From positions 1-9,431 of the forward strand of contig PWVP01000030.1 in NCBI GenBank assembly GCA_003561815.1: a stretch of DNA of 9,431 nt, written 5' to 3'. Shown here piece by piece: positions 7,639 to 9,431 of the stretch. The stretch comes from Campylobacterota bacterium (GTDB lineage Bacteria; Campylobacterota; Campylobacteria; Campylobacterales; SZUA-545). Under the pieces are notes generated by a model that was given only the letters and a program-made list of their open reading frames with translations, had not been told where the DNA came from and did no database searches. Position numbers and translations under genes: made by a program. The stretch's first letter is position 1. Every line of letters starts with the position of its first letter.

Positions 7639-8624
7639 GCAAACTGCTCCAATAGATCCAGATCCCCCTCATACATCGCCCGCAGATCGCCGATGCGATA
7701 CTTCAAAGTCGCCAGCCGCTCAATCCCCAGGCCAAAGGCGTAGCCGCTCACATTCTCATAGCCGACCGCCTTGAAGACATTGGGATCGACCATGCCGCAG
7801 CCGAGCACCTCCAGCCATCCGGTCTGCTTACAGACACGGCACCCTTTCCCCTCACAGAAGATGCAGCCGATATCCACCTCCGCTGAGGGCTCGGTAAAGG
7901 GGAAGAAGCTGGGGCGAAACCGCACGGGAAAATCGCCAAAAAAGGCTTTCAGGAAGTCTGAAAGGATGTGTTTGAGGTTGGCAAAGGAGACCCGATCCGC
8001 CGCATCAACCACCAGCCCCTCGATCTGGTGAAACATCGGTGTATGGGTCAGATCGTAATCACGGCGAAAGACCGCGCCGGGGGCAATCATGCGAAGCGGC
8101 GGCTTCTGGGTCATCATGGTGCGAATCTGCACCGGCGAAGTGTGGGTTCTGAGCAGCTTGTGGTCGTTCATATAGAAGGTGTCCTGCATCTCGCGGGCGG
8201 GGTGGTGCGCCGGCAGATTAAGCGCTTCGAAGTTGTGAAACTCATCCTCAATCAGCGGACCGGTCTTTAGCTCATAGTTCATCCCCAAAAAGTACTCGAC
8301 AATCTCCTCCATCGCACGATTAACCGGATGGATCGCCCCGGATGTGCCCACCGTGCTCAGCAGTGAGACATCCATCTGCTCTGCTTCAATCCGGGCGGCT
8401 ATCTGCGCCTTTTGGAGCGCCTCTTTTTTAGCAGCAATCGCCCTCTCGGCTGCCGCCTTAGCCTCATTGAGCTCAGCGGCGAAGGCGGGGCGATCGGCTT
8501 TATCCAGATCCTTCATCCGGGCAAACTGGGTCGCAAAATGGCCCTTTTTCCCCAGCAGCTCAATACGGATCGCCTCCAGCTCGCTTAGGGTGGTGGCCGA
8601 TTCGACTTTTAAGAGATCGTTCAA
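7635..8624 (-). CDS. pheS: Phenylalanine-tRNA ligase, alpha (catalytic) subunit
   Basis: Class II synthetase subunit that activates phenylalanine and transfers it to tRNA-Phe. The 329 residues match the family. An N-terminal coiled coil (about 1-85, rich in Ala, Glu and Lys) precedes the catalytic domain. Visible motifs are LRTHTSPVQ (158-166), FRRD..HTPMFHQIEGLVVD for motif 2 (186-207), FPFTEPS (241-247) and FGLGIERLATLKY for motif 3 (297-309). Ala296 in GYAFGLG corresponds to the E. coli Ala294 that sets phenylalanine specificity. A CIFC-x4-CRVC cluster (Cys254, 257, 262, 265) looks like a zinc site; many bacterial PheS proteins have it. The start is TTG with AAGGA 7 nt upstream; no ATG fits the expected length. 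It is the first gene of the operon, facing away from the HIT gene across a 105-nt promoter region. Confidence 0.97.
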   Translation of the reverse strand: MNDLLKVESATTLSELEAIRIELLGKKGHFATQFARMKDLDKADRPAFAAELNEAKAAAERAIAAKKEALQKAQIAARIEAEQMDVSLLSTVGTSGAIHPVNRAMEEIVEYFLGMNYELKTGPLIEDEFHNFEALNLPAHHPAREMQDTFYMNDHKLLRTHTSPVQIRTMMTQKPPLRMIAPGAVFRRDYDLTHTPMFHQIEGLVVDAADRVSFANLKHILSDFLKAFFGDFPVRFRPSFFPFTEPSAEVDIGCIFCEGKGCRVCKQTGWLEVLGCGMVDPNVFKAVGYENVSGYAFGLGIERLATLKYRIGDLRAMYEGDLDLLEQFA

Positions 8625-8630
8625 AACGGT

Positions 8631-8636
8631 ATCCTT
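8631..8636 (-). promoter_or_regulatory. Ribosome-binding site deciding the TTG start of pheS
   Basis: AAGGAT on the minus strand sits 6 nt before TTG at 8624. The protein from this TTG begins with the usual short N-terminal helix and ends at the family length, so the rare start codon is credible. Confidence 0.7.
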
Positions 8637-8653
8637 AGGGGATTTTGGGCGGT

Positions 8654-8659
8654 ATTGTA
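8654..8659 (-). promoter_or_regulatory. Candidate -10 box for the pheS operon
   Basis: TACAAT on the minus strand would place the transcript start about 23 nt before the pheS TTG. No recognisable -35 or T-run is seen upstream, so this is weaker than the opposing TATAAT. It lies in the 105-nt gap between two divergent genes, where a promoter for the seven-gene operon must be expected. Confidence 0.45.
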
Positions 8660-8696
8660 CCCCTTATCCCATTAGGCGGGGTTTTGGCGTGCGTGC

Positions 8697-8702
8697 TATA
8701 AT
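8697..8702 (+). promoter_or_regulatory. Extended -10 promoter of the HIT-family gene
   Basis: TGCTATAAT combines a perfect -10 hexamer with an upstream TG extended element at 8694-8695, and a short T-run (8682-8685) lies further upstream. No -35 match is present. The predicted start is about 20 nt before the GTG at 8730. It fits the Campylobacterota sigma-70 pattern. Confidence 0.65.
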
Positions 8703-8717
8703 GGCCCATCTTTTTGC

Positions 8718-8723
8718 AGGAGA
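8718..8723 (+). promoter_or_regulatory. Ribosome-binding site deciding the GTG start of the HIT gene
   Basis: AGGAGA lies 6 nt before the GTG at 8730. There is no in-frame ATG near the start, and the encoded MSLFTKIIHHEIPA N-terminus is typical of the family. Confidence 0.8.
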
Positions 8724-8729
8724 AGCGCT

Positions 8730-9083
8730 GTGAGCCTCTTTACGAAAATCATCCACCACGAAATCCCCGCCAACCGGGTCTATGAGGACGAGCACACACT
8801 AGCCATCCACGACATCGACCCTCAGGCACCGGTGCATCTGCTGGTGATCCCCAAAAGGGAGATTGTCGATTTTCAATCGCTTGATGGCGAAACAATGGGC
8901 CACCTGCTCCATGCGGTACAGCAAGTGGCGATCAAGATGGGTCTTGATAAAAGCGGCTACCGCGTGGTGGTCAACAACGGCACCGATGCCGGTCAGGAGG
9001 TGGCCCATGTGCATCTGCATATTTTAGGGGGCGCTAAACTCGGCCATGTCCACCACACCGATCGCACCCACAAAGACAGCTAA
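8730..9083 (+). CDS. HIT-family nucleotide-binding hydrolase (HINT/HinT-like)
   Basis: Histidine-triad protein, probably a small dimeric cytoplasmic purine-nucleoside phosphoramidase of the HINT branch. The true cellular substrate of such bacterial proteins is often unclear. The 117 residues match HINT proteins. The triad reads HVHLHIL at residues 93-99, the middle His95 being the expected nucleophile. VHLLVIPK at 35-42 and RVVVNNGTDAGQ at 78-89 are the other family signatures, and Asn82/Asn83 are in place for ligand contact. The gene starts with GTG. It is transcribed away from pheS and converges on the TbpB-like gene, from which it is separated by 6 nt. A HIT gene sits divergently beside pheS in C. 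jejuni (Cj0898) and H. pylori (HP0404) too, which supports orthology. Confidence 0.95.
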   Translation: MSLFTKIIHHEIPANRVYEDEHTLAIHDIDPQAPVHLLVIPKREIVDFQSLDGETMGHLLHAVQQVAIKMGLDKSGYRVVVNNGTDAGQEVAHVHLHILGGAKLGHVHHTDRTHKDS

Positions 9084-9084
9084 A

Positions 9085-9100
9085 CCCGGCTAACGCCGGG
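9085..9100. terminator. Small hairpin between convergent genes, possible two-way terminator
   Basis: CCCGGC, loop TAAC, then GCCGGG gives a perfect 6-bp G+C stem two bases after the HIT gene's stop. On the plus strand no T-run follows. On the minus strand it is followed by TTTAGC, a very weak tail, and the TAG stop of the TbpB-like gene falls across its stem-loop junction. Position between convergent genes suggests a terminator, but the weak U-tracts leave doubt. Confidence 0.45.
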
Positions 9101-9431
9101 CACCGAACACACCGCGGGAGACCGGGGCCGAAAGGCCGACAACACCGCCGGTCTGCTGCAACGCAAAAACACCGGAAGCGTACTGAAATCCGCCACCGCT
9201 TTCACGGTAAAGACCAAAATCCCCACCGACCGCCTCGGCGTTTTCGCCGATGAGATAACCATCGAAATAGCCATAGCTGTCCGCACCCCCTACACTGCCA
9301 TAAAGACTGGAGCCATTTTGGGATCCACTGAGATCTACATTCCACGCACCGCTTCCCGATGTCGAAAACTGCATATTGCCGGAAACCGCACCGCTGCCAA
9401 AATCGACCGTCAGGCTCATCTGGCTGCCAGC
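9090..9431 (-). CDS. C-terminal end of a TbpB-like beta-barrel surface protein, 5' end off the window
   Basis: The frame is open to the right edge and ends at TAG (9090-9092). The 113 visible residues are rich in Gly and Ser, with alternating beta-strand patterns (SLTVDFGSGAVSGNMQF, WNVDLSGSQ, GVFALQQ), a GENAEAVGGDFGL motif and the ending GVFGARR. This combination of a [P/E]NAE-x-VGG-x-F motif and a C-terminal GVFGA-[KR] resembles the C-terminal barrel of transferrin-binding-protein-B-like proteins (TbpB_B_D family). Those are usually surface or secreted ligand-binding proteins, sometimes lipoproteins moved by Slam transporters. An ATG at 9419 exists but has no clear ribosome-binding site and lies in mid-barrel, so I treat the gene as partial. 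The ligand cannot be inferred: transferrin is unlikely in a probable free-living host. The N-terminus, signal peptide and partner genes are outside the window. Confidence 0.7.
   Translation of the reverse strand, partial: AGSQMSLTVDFGSGAVSGNMQFSTSGSGAWNVDLSGSQNGSSLYGSVGGADSYGYFDGYLIGENAEAVGGDFGLYRESGGGFQYASGVFALQQTGGVVGLSAPVSRGVFGARR

Noticed and set aside
9090..9419. Reading the right-hand gene as a complete 109-residue protein from ATG 9419
   Set aside because: No ribosome-binding site precedes that ATG, the frame remains open to the window edge, and the sequence begins in mid-barrel without a signal peptide.
1..9431. CRISPR arrays, tRNA or rRNA genes, insertion sequences, attachment sites
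   Set aside because: Nearly every base lies in an identified gene. No regular repeats, inverted-repeat ends, transposase motifs or tRNA-like cloverleaf were seen in the short gaps.

Overview
The window is a compact, high-G+C (mid-to-upper 50s % by eye) stretch of a Campylobacterota (Epsilonproteobacteria) chromosome. The main evidence is gene order. Read in transcription direction on the minus strand it runs pheS-pheT-aroA-ispH-rpsA-(small membrane-anchored protein)-serA, with a divergent HIT-family gene beyond pheS. From memory this is the order in Campylobacter jejuni (Cj0898 to Cj0891c) and Helicobacter pylori (HP0404 to HP0397). The base composition is well above Campylobacter or Helicobacter, so a free-living vent, sulfur or sediment lineage is more likely. 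That placement is inference.

Layout: (1) 1-962, minus, serA, whose C-terminus runs off the left edge. (2) 975-1481, minus, a conserved but uncharacterised single-TM protein. (3) 1488-3176, minus, ribosomal protein S1 with its own likely promoter just upstream. (4) 3227-4015, minus, ispH. (5) 4016-5308, minus, a class II-type aroA. (6) 5305-7638, minus, pheT. (7) 7635-8624, minus, pheS. (8) 8625-8729, a divergent promoter region. (9) 8730-9083, plus, a HIT-family hydrolase. (10) 9085-9100, a small hairpin between convergent gene ends. (11) 9090-9431, minus, the C-terminal end of a TbpB-like beta-barrel surface protein that enters from the right edge.

The seven minus-strand genes look like one operon. 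pheS/pheT and pheT/aroA overlap by ATGA, aroA and ispH abut with no gap, rpsA and the small gene are 6 nt apart, and the small gene and serA are 12 nt apart. An extra promoter is likely in front of rpsA. The block mixes phenylalanyl-tRNA charging (PheST), the shikimate step toward aromatic amino acids (AroA), isoprenoid supply (IspH), translation (S1) and serine synthesis (SerA).

Most of the window is ordinary core genome and I see no new defence, mobile or biosynthetic system. The most surprising observation is that IspH lacks about 15 N-terminal residues, including the first iron-sulfur cysteine, while the rest is intact. The partial TbpB-like protein and the uncharacterised membrane-anchored protein are the other items worth following.
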